Positions 32,411 through 42,924 of a DNA stretch of 64,000 nucleotides are shown here, piece by piece (positions within the stretch are counted from its first letter, which is position 1; each line of letters opens with the position of its first letter). The stretch spans positions 620,001 to 684,000 of the forward strand of contig JAGTJM010000011.1 in assembly GCA_020747015.1 (NCBI GenBank), read 5' to 3'. The stretch is from Pyrenochaeta sp. MPI-SDFR-AT-0127 (Eukaryota > Ascomycota > Dothideomycetes > Pleosporales > Cucurbitariaceae). The translations under genes and the position numbers were made by a program. The notes beneath the pieces were generated by a model. It searched no databases and was not told the origin of the DNA. It worked only from the letters and a program-made list of their open reading frames with translations.

Positions 32411-35040
32411 ATGGCGAGACCAATACCAGCTGTAGGCCTTGGTTCAGCCTTGGTCCAGGTTATTGACTTCAGCATCAATACCCTGCGCAAGGATCATCCA
32501 ATCTTTCAGCCCAGTGGCCCGTCAACGACACCTGTTGAGAATGCTGCTTTTCTTCAGGATATTATTCACCATCTCTATCGTCTGACAGATCTGATTGGCC
32601 AGAGTGAACTCAAGAAACTACATGACGAGAAGAGTGCAGAGAAAAAGGGCAAGGCACTGAGCGAAGCAGCCCAAAACCTCCTGAAGCTCGCCGATCAGAC
32701 CAAGGAACTGACAAACACCCTCATCGACGCCCTCATAGCTACGCAGGCACGAGGGAGTTTCGGCGACCCACGATGGAGCACCGCACGCGACGCGCTCACA
32801 AACGGCGTCTGGAAGCAGGGCGATGTCACGGGCGCAAAGAAGAAATTCCGCGCCCTCCGTCGCGAAGTCGATACCACCCTGCTCCTTGCCATGCGCCAGT
32901 ACCTCAATCAATCTGCTGAAAGTGGACTGCCTATCTTCACGGCTGATGACTCCAGGCGCTTGTATCATTGGGAGAAATGGCAGAACGTCGCGCTTGACGC
33001 TATCCATAGTAATGACTGGAAACCCAACAAGAAGAAGAACGTCGACGAGTTTTCCAAACACGTTGATAACTTGATCACTGCGGAACATGAAGCGCATTTT
33101 CGTGAGTCGATATTCAAGCTGTTGTGGTTTGAAGAGCTGGATGATAGGGTGAATAGCATTCTGAGTCCGATGAACGGTGGATTTGAATTTGTCTTTGGGG
33201 AGAGCAGCAAGCAGGTTGGTGGTTTGTTGGAGTGGTTTGGAAGTGCGAGGGGTGAGGGGTTATTCTGGGTCACAGGTATGTATAAACCATCTTACTTCCT
33301 CCCATCCCCACTAAGATGAAGAACGCTGCAGGCAAGCCAGGTGCGGGCAAGACAACATTGATGAAGTACCTCCTTCGTAATCCGCGCATCTTTTCAAGTC
33401 TCGAGGCTTGGTCTGGCCATTTGCCTGGTATTTTTTCCGGCTTCTTCTTCTGGAACGCTGGAACTGAACTTCACAAATCGTCGGTCGGTCTGCTTCGATC
33501 GGTCCTTTATGATTCGCTACAGGACATGATCTTCGGGCCCCTGCAACAGGACCAAGGCATAGTTCAGGGGCTCTTTACGGATCGTTGGAATCAATTCACA
33601 AGCTATGGAGGAGGACTATCTGAGTTCGCATTTCCTGACCTGCAGAGAGCGTTTGAGCTTATGATCGCGGACGCGTCAAAGAAATTCTTGTTCATGGTCG
33701 ATGGATTGGATGAAATGGATGGCTATTCGAACGAACTCATCTCCCTGCTCATAGGGTCGACAAAGAGAGACAATGTCAAGTTTTGCGTTTCCAGTCGTGA
33801 TTCAGCCGTCTTTCAGAGCGCTTTCGAAAGGGCGCCGCGCTTGGTGATGGACGAATTTACGAAGAGCGATATCCAGTCGTACATAACGATTGCTTTCAAT
33901 CAGGAGCCTAGGTTGGAGAAGTTGCGAGGGAAGATGGATGGAAAGGAAGAGATGAAAATCATTAATACGCTTACTGAGAAGGCGTCTGGAGTTTTCCTCT
34001 GGGCCACCTTAACAACAGCGTATCTACTCGATGGTCTACAAGAAGAAGATGACTTTCTCATTTTGAAAGACCGAGCGGATGCTCTGCCATATCAACTCGA
34101 TGATCTGCTGCCTCATATCTTGGACAAGTTCGAACCTGTGGACCTCGAGCATTTCTGGAGAGTATATACCCTCCTCGAAAGCGAGTCATATCCCAGACTT
34201 CTATCGCTTTCCTTTGCGCTCACGGTTGAAACTGTAGCCACGTTAGCAGCGGACGTGCGACCTCTCAAACCTGCCGAAGTCGCGAAGCGCACCGAAGATA
34301 TGCGCATTCTATTGAGGTACCAGTGCAAATCCTTTGTCACCATCTTCGACACATCACCACCTGGCCAGCAAATTGAACTTACGAACTCCGACAGCTTGAA
34401 GGTAACATACACGCACCGCACGATTCGAGACTACCTCATTTCTCAACCCACACTGTTCAGCACACTTCCTTCCACCGCCCGAAGCTTTATTGCGGACCAG
34501 CAATGGGCTAATGCACATCTCTGGATGCTCAAAACCCTGCAGCCTCCTGTATCTGCTGATGCAGCGCCATTAAACATATGGGACCCCCTCTCATGTGCTC
34601 TGACAGCCGCTCCAGCCATCTACACCGACTTGAAGAAATTCCCATTTACGTACATGGATACTGCACTCACCACTGCTGTGTTCCTTCACCTAAAATCTGA
34701 AACCGGATCAGACCTGCCCAGCTTCCCTGGTTCCCCCGCTACAACACTCGCGCACTCCCTCGACATAGCCGTGCTGCTTAACCTGCAGAGCTATGTCGCT
34801 ATCAAAGCAAAGACTGCGGACAAAAAGGATATAAGACACGCAATCAACTTTAACCGCGAGATGCGGAAAAGGCTGGGCGCGGGAGGAGAAGCGATATGGC
34901 TTGCGGGCAGCAGGAGACAGAAGATGAGGTTGGAGTACAGCAAGGTCAGGACGGATCTAGATGCTTTGTTGGAGTATTATGCAAAGGCGATGAAGTTTGC
35001 GACAGCGAAGCCGATGGTAGAGGTCCCCGAGTACGTGTAG
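32411..35040 (+). CDS. NACHT-domain NLR-like (STAND) protein
   Basis: A fungal NOD-like receptor candidate, a family linked to non-self recognition and regulated cell death. Exon 1 is 32411-33275 and exon 2 is 33332-35040, giving 857 aa. The N-terminal domain (AVGLGSALVQVIDFSINTL start) is the alpha-helical type often placed before fungal NACHT domains. The splice reconstitutes the Walker A motif GKPGAGKTT near residue 289. Walker B is FLFMVDGLDEMDG near 420, followed by KFCVSSRDS, the usual third NACHT motif. After the ATPase core comes a helical region with THRTIRDYLISQP, seen in DUF7791-type extensions. No WD40, ankyrin or TPR repeats follow. I start at the ATG at 32411, since the frame upstream begins only at GTG. 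Confidence 0.9.
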
Positions 35041-35190
35041 CAGATGGAAGTTGAAGTGTGTATCGTACACATGAAACAGAGAATGGCTGTAGATGAATAA
35101 AAGACTTTGATTAATCTATAAATTGCGGAATATTCTATGCTAGTGGGATTTACTGTAAATTGTCGATCCCCAGTCCGCAAAAACGCCACC

Positions 35191-35208
35191 CAAATGCAAA
35201 TGCAAATG
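35191..35208. repeat. Three tandem CAAATG hexamers
   Basis: Three perfect tandem copies in the 200-bp gap between the convergent NLR-like and DHA1 genes. A small microsatellite with no evident function. Confidence 0.7.
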
Positions 35209-35242
35209 CTATCCGACGTCGAAATGCAAAATTTGTCTTCGC

Positions 35243-36871
35243 TCAGAACTGGATTTGGAACTTTGGATTTGTCCGTATCCTTTCACCATAGTATCTGAAT
35301 AGAATGGGAACTGGGATGAACGCCAGTGAGATGAACCCAAGTAGCGAGTTACCCCATCCAAGGCCCAGTGCATCGTACATTGATAAACCCGAGAGTGGCA
35401 GAACGGCGCCGAAGACGGAGCGTAAGACGGTGTTTGCGGCGATTGCGCTAGCTGCGTGGAAAGTAAAAGCATCAACGAGGTATGTCTGGATCGTCATCAT
35501 AGCCGTCAAATTTCCCAGGCCAATGAAAGATGTTGCGATGATTGGCACAATCCAATGTACACGGTAGTAGGTAGTCCAGCCGTAGACGAAAACGCCAATG
35601 CAAAGGCCAACAGCTCCGGGTAGCGTCAGAATGAGCGGGAGACGGTGTTCGGGCTTGACGTTGCCTTTGGCTTGTTGCTTCCGAATTATCCTGTCAGAGA
35701 CAACGCCGAGTACTGCCATGCCTACAATCATTCCGACACCAACCCCAATGTAGGAAAGTCCAACAGCACCGGACGAGAAGTGGTACTGTCCTTCGAAGAC
35801 GAAGGTCACAGTGGTAAAAAACAGGTATAGAATGCCATAGTTGATGGCGATGTAGAGGGACATAAGGCCGACGATGGGAGAAAGGAAGAGCATCTTCATT
35901 GGGCGAGCAATTGCCTGGATGAAGATGTCTTTGGTCGAGATGTTCTTCGCAAATTTGGAGCGCAGGTTCTCATTTCCAGTCTCCTTTCGTAGTCGCGCTG
36001 CTTTCGTTGCGAGCAGTGTAAGGGAGTATGTTTCGCGGCCGACGATGAGGAGAACGATGCCAAAGGCACCACCAAAGATAGCCATGATCCAGAACACCCA
36101 GCGCCAGGACATGTGTTCAACCAGGAAGCCACCACAAACAGGGCCAATTACAGGACCGAGGAGAGGTCCAATAGACCAGATGGCCATAGCACCTGCTCTC
36201 TGCTGTGGTGGAAACATATCGGCTATTGTTCCTCCACCAAGCGTCAATGGCGCGGCACCCGCGCATCCAGCAAAGAATCGGAAAGCCACCAGCATACTCA
36301 TCGAGTTGGAGACTGCGCAAGCGATGTTGAAAATGACAAAGAGCAGGTTTGAGATGTTGTACAGCGGCATGCGGCCGTACATTTCGGACATTGGTGCGAT
36401 AATCAAAGGGCCGACTGCGAAACCAAGGATATAAACCGAGACGACAAAGGTAGCCATCATGTTGGAAGTCTCATGAAAGGCACGGAGAACTTGGGGGACA
36501 CCAGGAGCGAAGAAACTTGATGCGAGAGGAGTGATCAAAGTCACGGCACCAAGAGCTGATATTATCCCCCATTTCTTTTTCGCGGGCCAATTCTGGGGAT
36601 TTGCTGGATCATCTGGTCCATCCCAGTCTACGATATTTGGGTCTGCCTCTTCCACGTTTGCTTCCTGGATGGGTAGCTCGCCGGACAGTGTTCGCTCGTC
36701 GGAGTGAGTTGAATGGGCGTGGCTTTCAACGCCCTTTTCTACATCGTTTGAGAAGGAGTCTTCTAGAGTGCGGTCTGCGTCATGACCTTGCGCAAATGCT
36801 TCTTTGGCATTGTCATTGTGAACCTCTTGCACGTCTCCCGTGCGCGTTGGTAGCGATGACGGTGTTGCCAT
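35243..36871 (-). CDS. MFS multidrug transporter, DHA1 family (12-span)
   Basis: A proton-coupled exporter of the Tpo1/Flu1-like DHA1 class. It is a single 542-aa exon. About 90 hydrophilic N-terminal residues, rich in His, Asp and Glu, are followed by the family hallmark DWDGPDDPANPQNWPAKKKW just before span 1. The loop-2 motif A appears as APMSEMYGRMPLY, and motif C as GPLLGPVIGPVCGGFL in span 5. The large central loop (KAARLRKETGNENLRSKF) separates the two six-span halves. The C-terminus ends with a short charged tail after the last span. Its neighbour, an NLR-like gene, converges on it with 202 bp between stops. Substrate is not predictable. Confidence 0.95.
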   Translation of the reverse strand: MATPSSLPTRTGDVQEVHNDNAKEAFAQGHDADRTLEDSFSNDVEKGVESHAHSTHSDERTLSGELPIQEANVEEADPNIVDWDGPDDPANPQNWPAKKKWGIISALGAVTLITPLASSFFAPGVPQVLRAFHETSNMMATFVVSVYILGFAVGPLIIAPMSEMYGRMPLYNISNLLFVIFNIACAVSNSMSMLVAFRFFAGCAGAAPLTLGGGTIADMFPPQQRAGAMAIWSIGPLLGPVIGPVCGGFLVEHMSWRWVFWIMAIFGGAFGIVLLIVGRETYSLTLLATKAARLRKETGNENLRSKFAKNISTKDIFIQAIARPMKMLFLSPIVGLMSLYIAINYGILYLFFTTVTFVFEGQYHFSSGAVGLSYIGVGVGMIVGMAVLGVVSDRIIRKQQAKGNVKPEHRLPLILTLPGAVGLCIGVFVYGWTTYYRVHWIVPIIATSFIGLGNLTAMMTIQTYLVDAFTFHAASAIAANTVLRSVFGAVLPLSGLSMYDALGLGWGNSLLGFISLAFIPVPILFRYYGERIRTNPKFQIQF

Positions 36872-39246
36872 GACGGAGGGGAAATGTGAAGAGTGCTATT
36901 TGCGCTACTGTTAGTAACTCTATGCAAGGTGTCCGTGTTGACATATAGTCGCAGAGTGGCGATATATATCCATCAGACGTATCGAAGCAAAGTAACTCTT
37001 ACCGGTAGACGCCCCGATGTGAAAAGGTCGTACAGGAGGGGCAGTAAAACCCAGAGTGGGATTACGGTCGCTCGTCTGTGGGTATAGAGTCCAGGAGCGA
37101 GAGATGGACGAAAGCTGTGCTATAAAAGCAGGCACAACAAGCACTCTAGTAGGGAGAGAACAAAGGAGAAAAGAGAGCAAGAACAGTGCCGCAATATAGT
37201 GCGCCAAAACCACGACGCTCCGCTCTGCTCATGAACACGCGAGCCTAGGCTTTTGAGACCGTCTCGCACTCGGACCCGTATACCGCGTATTCACCCTATC
37301 TCCATGTCGCGACGTATGGTTATATCCGCGCACGCCAATGACTCAAACGAGATGAATCGGGGCACAAGCAATACATTACGATGATTTGCGCCAATCAACA
37401 CGGTCTTTTCCTTGAACGACTAGACGGGTGACGAGCGGCTTCGCCAAAAGCTTGTCGTTTAGCCTGGCAGGCCGGGACGGAGGATCGGAGGGTGACAGTT
37501 TCGCTAGCCCAAGTCGTCCCATCCCAGACGCATCGTTTGGCCCGGACGCCCGTTTTGTGGAGCAGGTAAGCACAAATGAGAACATGCCTCCAATACCGGT
37601 ATCCAGGACGATCTTTGTTGCCCTGCGTCAGTCCTGCAAATTGATTAGCTGCGTGGTTGTCGGGACCGTCCGAAGACTAAGGGTTCCCCCCCAGGATTCA
37701 TCAACCCACAAAATCTGAGGATGGATGCCAAATACCTGCGACTGCAACTGAAATGCGCCCTTTGAACGTTGTTACATTACGCAGACTCAACGATGCTCTA
37801 GATATATACTCATCCACAAAAGAACTGTGCATTGCTTCCACGTTTCTCGCACAAACGGCAAGCCGGTTCCGGATGATAGACATCACAAGAGTTCTTGACA
37901 AGCTCTTACAAGCATCTTAGCGTTGTGCGGGCCCAATCAACACTACGATCGATACTTTGCATGTTGCATCTTGTAACTGCTCGGGATAGAGGTGTGAAGT
38001 TGGAGGACTGGTCCACACTCCCCGCAAACAAGTGGGCCTTGTTCCACTTTTCTCCGGATTTGAAGTGACCTTGCCGAAGCGTTCTCAGGATCCTCCTGGA
38101 AGACACCATGGGCTGCCAGAAAAGGGGTCGTGTCTGGGTGTCATACGCTGAACGAGGTGTGTGAGTAACAAGAAGGTCAAAGAGAGATATGAGGATTCTG
38201 GGGTTAATCCTTGGTCAACTTCACAGATGCTACTACGCGTCAACCCACCAACTGGCTTACTTTAAGATTGTCGCATACCGTGATCAAACGATAGATCTCA
38301 ACTCGAAACAGGGCCAACGGGTCAAAACCTTATTAGAAAATTTACTACGGAGCTCCTGTCGCGATGCCTGACAGATCGAATCAATTTGCTCTTCTCTTCT
38401 CAGAATATCAACCACACGACGGACTCTTTCTGCTGTCACTTAGTTATTCATTTTCATTCACATGGCCAAATGCACACCTGATCGGCTCTTTATGCCTATA
38501 CGTAGCTTGCGTGTTAATCCTCTTCACACCTAGCCTTTGCTTCTATGGACTTGAGATTACCCGCAATTAGTCTTTAATTTTCTCAGTCCCCTTATCTTCG
38601 CTCATTCCCACGCAATTAGAAGGGTTGAGTAGCTGACTGTCATGTAAGATCCTTCCCCCTCTATGGAGCTCAAGACCTGAAATTGAGAGGTGCATATCCG
38701 GGACGTGGTTTGTCTTAGACATCATGAGACCTTCCGCTCGCAACACCAAGTAAAGTGATCGTATCATAACCTGAAAGTTCCCTCGGAGAAGATATCGTAG
38801 TGACTCCGCAGGCTACATTAGGCATAGAGTCTGTTCTCTCGTAGGTGGAACCGACGATGATGACGATACCAATGAGAGTAGCGAGATGCAAATGGAAACG
38901 AGTGGGTACTGGCAAGTTCACTTCCTAGTGTCGCCGCCCCTCACAGGCAGCTGCTTCACCCGCAGACAAGAAGGAAGTATTGGTAGGTGGTGCTTGACGG
39001 CACGCAGGTCAGAGAGCCAGATATGACCGTGCAAAAGGGGACTTTAGCCAAGCCTGTAACACAATAAAACATGCAAATCACTCAAAACAAGAAATGATGT
39101 CAAGCTTGTACTTTGAACTTGACTTGGGCCGAACGAACTGATTCTAATGCCGTAGCCTATGCCGTGCAATTCATATACTTTCACTATAAGTTTCGTATTG
39201 CTTCATGTGAACCTCCTCACCTGTCTCTCAACCACTGTATGCCATT
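36872..39246. other. Long intergenic region without supported genes
   Basis: About 2.4 kb between the DHA1 start and the PRE7 stop. It should contain the DHA1 promoter at its left end. Open frames are all under 100 codons and none resembles a known family. One 68-codon plus-strand frame (38364-38570) has a hydrophobic stretch but nothing else in its favour. Confidence 0.45.
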
Positions 39247-40080
39247 TTAATCCTTCTTCAGTGGTGTGTACGTCTCACTTATACCTTCTTTTGTGATGAT
39301 CATCATCTGCAGGCCGTCACCGACTTCGATATGTCTCTCTACCGCACTTGTGAATGCATCTCGTACCAAATCTTCTACATGATCCCGCGGCAGTGGTTGT
39401 GCCTGTTTCGACTTCAAGTCATGTCCCGTTCCGCTGCCCGGTTCATACATATTCTTGAAATTGACCTGATTGTCCAAGAAGGGCATGATGAGGGATGCAG
39501 CTGCACCAGCCGCCCTACATTGCTCCCTCTCGTAGCTGCCTACCGGATCGTATGAGTATAGCGCGCCCTTGCCTTCCTCATCCAAGCCGCCTAAGATGGC
39601 ATGTACGTAGTACGGAAAGAATCGCTTGTTGTAGAGGATGTGGCTGAGTCGTTGTGCACATGCGGAGACGGTCATGGGCTTTCCGTGCTGGTACTTGTAC
39701 ATCTTGACAATGGTGTCCAGTCGCTCCTTCAACGCATCGCCATCTGCTGCGAAGCCAACCACTGATAGTACGATCTTAGCACCCTTGTTATCTGGCCCCT
39801 CTCCACCAATCTTGAAGAGCTTCGGTGCGTATCGTGTGTTGATATTGTAACCGGAAGTCGAACGTGTGTCGCCCGCTAGGATGGCAAAGTCGGCACCTGA
39901 AATGCCTAATGTTGAACCGCCGTTGTCGGTATAGCTGTAGACTCTCAGCATCAGTAAAACTAAAACATTGTGATTTTCTTACGGGTAGAAACCATGCTGC
40001 CTCTCGCCTGACGGGGCAACTGTGGGGGTTTGATTGAACGAGTAACCTGGCCCGCCCTGAGGAGGTGCAAGAGTGAACAT
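39247..40080 (-). CDS. PRE7: 20S proteasome subunit beta6 (PSMB1 / yeast Pre7)
   Basis: A non-catalytic beta-ring subunit of the 20S proteasome. Exon 1 is 40080-39983 and exon 2 is 39934-39247, giving 261 aa across a 48-bp intron. The splice restores FYPYTDNGGSTLGISGADF, the start of the mature subunit. Beta6 features follow: GDTRSTSGYNINTR, HILYNKRFFPYYVHAILGGLDEEGKGALYSYDPVGSYE and the C-terminal GLQMMIITKEG. The N-terminal 33 residues are a Pro/Gln-rich extension. The mature start is not the catalytic TTT sequence, in line with an inactive subunit. A motif shared with two other proteasome genes here lies about 150 bp upstream of the start. Confidence 0.95.
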
Positions 40081-40700
40081 CGCGATCGCTATGAGTTTGT
40101 CGAAGCTGAAATTACTACGGGGAGTCACAAACGAATTCGATTTCGGTAGAAACGGTCTGTAGGATAAGTCGTGGTAGTGTCAACTGGTTATACTTGTGGA
40201 GCTTTGGAGTTACGCGGAGCACGAATGCCTGGAGCTTGGGCCAACCTCTTGGCACCAAAGAGAGGTTGTGACAACAATTTTAACAACGATGATCAAATTT
40301 GATACATATATCTTCATTCTCGGTTGATGCGATGGCAACTTGAGCTCCCAATAATTATAGTTTGTTGACTAGAATATGGTTTGAACCAAGAGAGAGCCAT
40401 CGCTCGCATATCAATTGATCTGGGAAAAGTCGCTTGAATGGAATAGACGGAAGTAGTACTGGTGTCCGTTCTTGCTGCATACTATTGAACCCTGCAGATT
40501 CTACTTTACTTCCTATCTCTCGACTCCAAAAAACCTTCTTTTGCAATATTTATCTGCCACTCCATCCCCTTCCACTCCTCATTGATGAATTATCCCTGTC
40601 CTCGTCCTTCAGCTGCTCGTGTCTACTTTACATTCTGAGATGATGAAAGGCTGGATTCTACCTTGTCAGTACCTGCCAAAACCCCCTTGGCAGCATCCTG
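40081..40700. promoter_or_regulatory. PRE7 promoter region
   Basis: 620 bp between the PRE7 start and the stop of the HCNGP-like gene, both on the minus strand. It holds the shared proteasome element and, further up, the 3' region of the HCNGP-like gene. No ORF is supported. Confidence 0.5.
40231..40254. promoter_or_regulatory. Shared proteasome-gene upstream element, PRE7 copy
   Basis: On the plus strand it reads GGAGCTTGGGCCA, 3 nt, then TCTTGGCA. It lies 151 bp upstream of the PRE7 start codon, antisense to that gene. Nearly the same sequence precedes PRE4 and PRE1. Its function is inferred only from this recurrence. Confidence 0.6.
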
Positions 40701-41437
40701 TCACAACCTTTTCCCTGAAAGCGTTCCAGTCCCACTTGATGCACCGGATTTGGTTGCGGAAACAAAGTTGATTGCTTCTCTTGGCGCTTTTGACTTTACT
40801 TGCTCATTTGCTTGGGTGACTCGCTTTTGCGAAGCCCTCAGTTCTTCCACGTAAGCCCATTCTGGGAATATAGTCGGCACTGTAACCTGCTCTGACAGTG
40901 TTGATGCATACGAATCTTCCTCGCTGATCCCTGCAAAATTCAAAAGCTTCTGCGAGTGATCTGGATCTCGAAGGACCGAGGATGTCTCCAACCGCTGATT
41001 GAAATGCTGGCCCTTCTTTTTCAGTTCAAGGAACTGCGCGAACTTCTTCGTCGCTCTCTGAGGTGGCGAACCAGGTGGTGAATGTGGTATATCGAAATTA
41101 GGTACGGTAGGAAGAGTGAGAGTCTGTATCATGGCGCGAGCAGGGGCCACTGGAGATTCTGGTGCAGAACTGTCTACTGGGCCTCCATCTTCGGGGGGCG
41201 GTAACGCTGTTGGGCCTTGATACGGGCCATTTATAGAATCCGAGGCAACTAGAGGTTGCTCGAAAGGGACTGGTTCGGACAGAGGCGGCTGTAGAAGCTC
41301 AACTTTGGAGGTGATGTTGGTCAACTCGATATTAGTAGCTATCGAAGCCCTTGCGGCAGGGTTACGAGCCTCACCTCTAGACTTGTCGCCGGAATGACCT
41401 CTTCCTCATCACTGCTTGCGTAGTCAATTCCAAGCAT
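40701..41437 (-). CDS. HCNGP / SAP30-binding-protein-like regulator
   Basis: Related to HCNGP (SAP30BP), a small nuclear protein linked to transcription and splicing in animals; its role in fungi is poorly known. Exon 1 is 41437-41375, encoding MLGIDYASSDEEEVIPATSLE, the usual acidic start of this family. Exon 2 begins at 41288 (216 aa in total) or at 41324 (228 aa); both acceptors keep frame, and the first has better spacing from the CTAAT branch. It ends at 40701. The family core is KKFAQFLELKKKGQHFNQRL, LRDPDHSQKLLNFAGI and IFPEWAYVEELRASQKRVT. The middle is Pro-rich. The gene is head to head with PRE4, with 221 bp between the starts. Confidence 0.85.
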
Positions 41438-41487
41438 TTTGCCTAAGCAATGCAGCAGAAGATCGCTACAGTTCGATATGTGTCGAT

Positions 41488-41510
41488 GGAGCTTGGGCCA
41501 GTTCTTGGCA
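41488..41510. promoter_or_regulatory. Shared proteasome-gene upstream element, PRE4 copy
   Basis: Reads GGAGCTTGGGCCA, 2 nt, then TCTTGGCA, starting 171 bp and ending 149 bp upstream of the PRE4 start codon, in sense orientation. It lies in the 221-bp divergent promoter shared with the HCNGP-like gene. Confidence 0.6.
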
Positions 41511-41658
41511 AATAGTGCGCAACCACCGACTGCCTGACGGGCATCGTGACAACACCTTCACTTTCCAAACGCACCTTTTAATCCTTACATTCTCCGCAAA
41601 AACCAAGTCGTCTCTCTCTCCCTCTTTCTTAATTTAAGCCCCAGCTACCTTGATCAGG

Positions 41659-41710
41659 ATGAATCACCTCCCACAAGCTTGGGGCCGCGTACGTACTTCC
41701 ACCAACCTCG

Positions 41711-41741
<31 letters not shown>

Positions 41742-42568
41742 CTGACATACCATAGCCCAGAGACGATGTCTACGGCGCTTATGACCCTTCACACTTCCAG
41801 ACTGCCGGTCCAAATCAGCATTCACAAAGCCCGATTGTGACCGGTACCTCAGTGCTTGCAGCGAAGTTCAAGGACGGCGTAGTCATTGCTGCGGACAACC
41901 TAGGTACGGCAACAAGAGCAGTGTAGGACAATACAAGGCAAACTTTCTAACAGGATTGTGTAGCATCTTACGGTTCACTCGCCCGTTTCACAGACGTCAA
42001 GCGTCTACGGAAATTCAACGATGAGGTCGTTGTAGGCTTCGGCGGCGACGTATCCGACATGCAATACCTCGATCGCCTGCTCAACTCTCTTGATATTCGC
42101 GAGAATTACTCCTCCACTGAGACGCCGTTGAACGCAAAGAACCTTCACACATATCTCGCCAAAGTTATGTACAACCGTCGATCAAAGTTCGACCCGCTGT
42201 GGAACCATCTACTGATCGCTGGACTGGACAGCGATTCGAAGCCATTTCTCGCAAGCGCAGACCTCCTCGGCACTACTTTCTCTTCACCGTCACTAGCTAC
42301 TGGATTCGGAGCGCATCTCGCTCAGCCAATCCTGAGAACATTACTGCCAGATGAAGCGTCGGTGCAGAACGTTAGCAAGGAGCAGGCTGTTGACAAGGTC
42401 AAAGAATGTATGAAGGTCCTGTTCTACAGAGATGCTAGGAGTATGGACAGGTATTCGATTGCCGTCATCACCAAGGAAGGCGTTCATCTGGATGAGGACG
42501 TCAAGCTTGAGAACCAGAGCTGGGCTTTTGCAGACAGAATCAGAGGGTATGGAACGCAGACAGCGTAA
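41659..42568 (+). CDS. PRE4: 20S proteasome subunit beta7 (PSMB4 / yeast Pre4)
   Basis: A non-catalytic beta-ring subunit. Three exons: 41659-41688, 41756-41903 and 41964-42568, giving 260 aa. The ten-codon first exon encodes MNHLPQAWGR and joins PRDDVYGAYDPSHF, a conserved fungal Pre4 start. The second join restores VIAADNLASYGSLARF, the beta-subunit core around the S1 strand. Further motifs are VVGFGGDVSDMQYLDRLL, HTYLAKVMYNRRSKFDPLWN and GFGAHLAQPILR. The first intron contains five tandem AGCAAC hexamers. The second acceptor could shift 5 nt (CCCAG), which would remove frame-neutral Pro only if paired with other changes; the given join is preferred. Confidence 0.95.
41711..41740. repeat. 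Five AGCAAC hexamers within PRE4 intron 1
   Basis: Five perfect tandem copies (30 bp) fill nearly half of the 67-bp first intron, between the donor and the acceptor. The copy number is likely to vary between strains. Confidence 0.85.
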
Positions 42569-42924
42569 GCCGATAGAGCTTGAGAACTGGCGCGAAGATT
42601 ACAAATATAGGCATCAGCGGCCAACTCGTAGCATGAGTGCCAAACGATAGACATGAATGAAATGTACTGTTGAAGGTACGAATTTTCTCGTTGCTTATAT
42701 AAGAGAAATAGGCACGCGTATATGCATTACAGCTCGTGTGTGAATACTGGTGCACGAGGTGAGCCAATCGCAGCGACGGATTGTGTAGCTCAGAGCTCCG
42801 TCAGGTTAGGGCGGGGAAGCTCGGCTTTGAAATCTTACTTTAAAGGACCTTATCTTCCGAATCCTCCATATGATTTGCTCATCTTACCTATCTTAAAGGC
42901 CCTTGTCCTGCTCGACACTGTAAA
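42569..42924. other. Intergenic region PRE4 to epimerase-like gene
   Basis: About 355 bp, holding the PRE4 3' end and the promoter of the next gene, with several CTTATCTT/CTTACCT (GATA-like) words just before its start. No ORF is supported. Confidence 0.45.

Noticed and set aside
38364..38570. 68-codon frame with a hydrophobic stretch at 38.4 kb
   Set aside because: Too short and unsupported; no signal-peptide cleavage site or family pattern.
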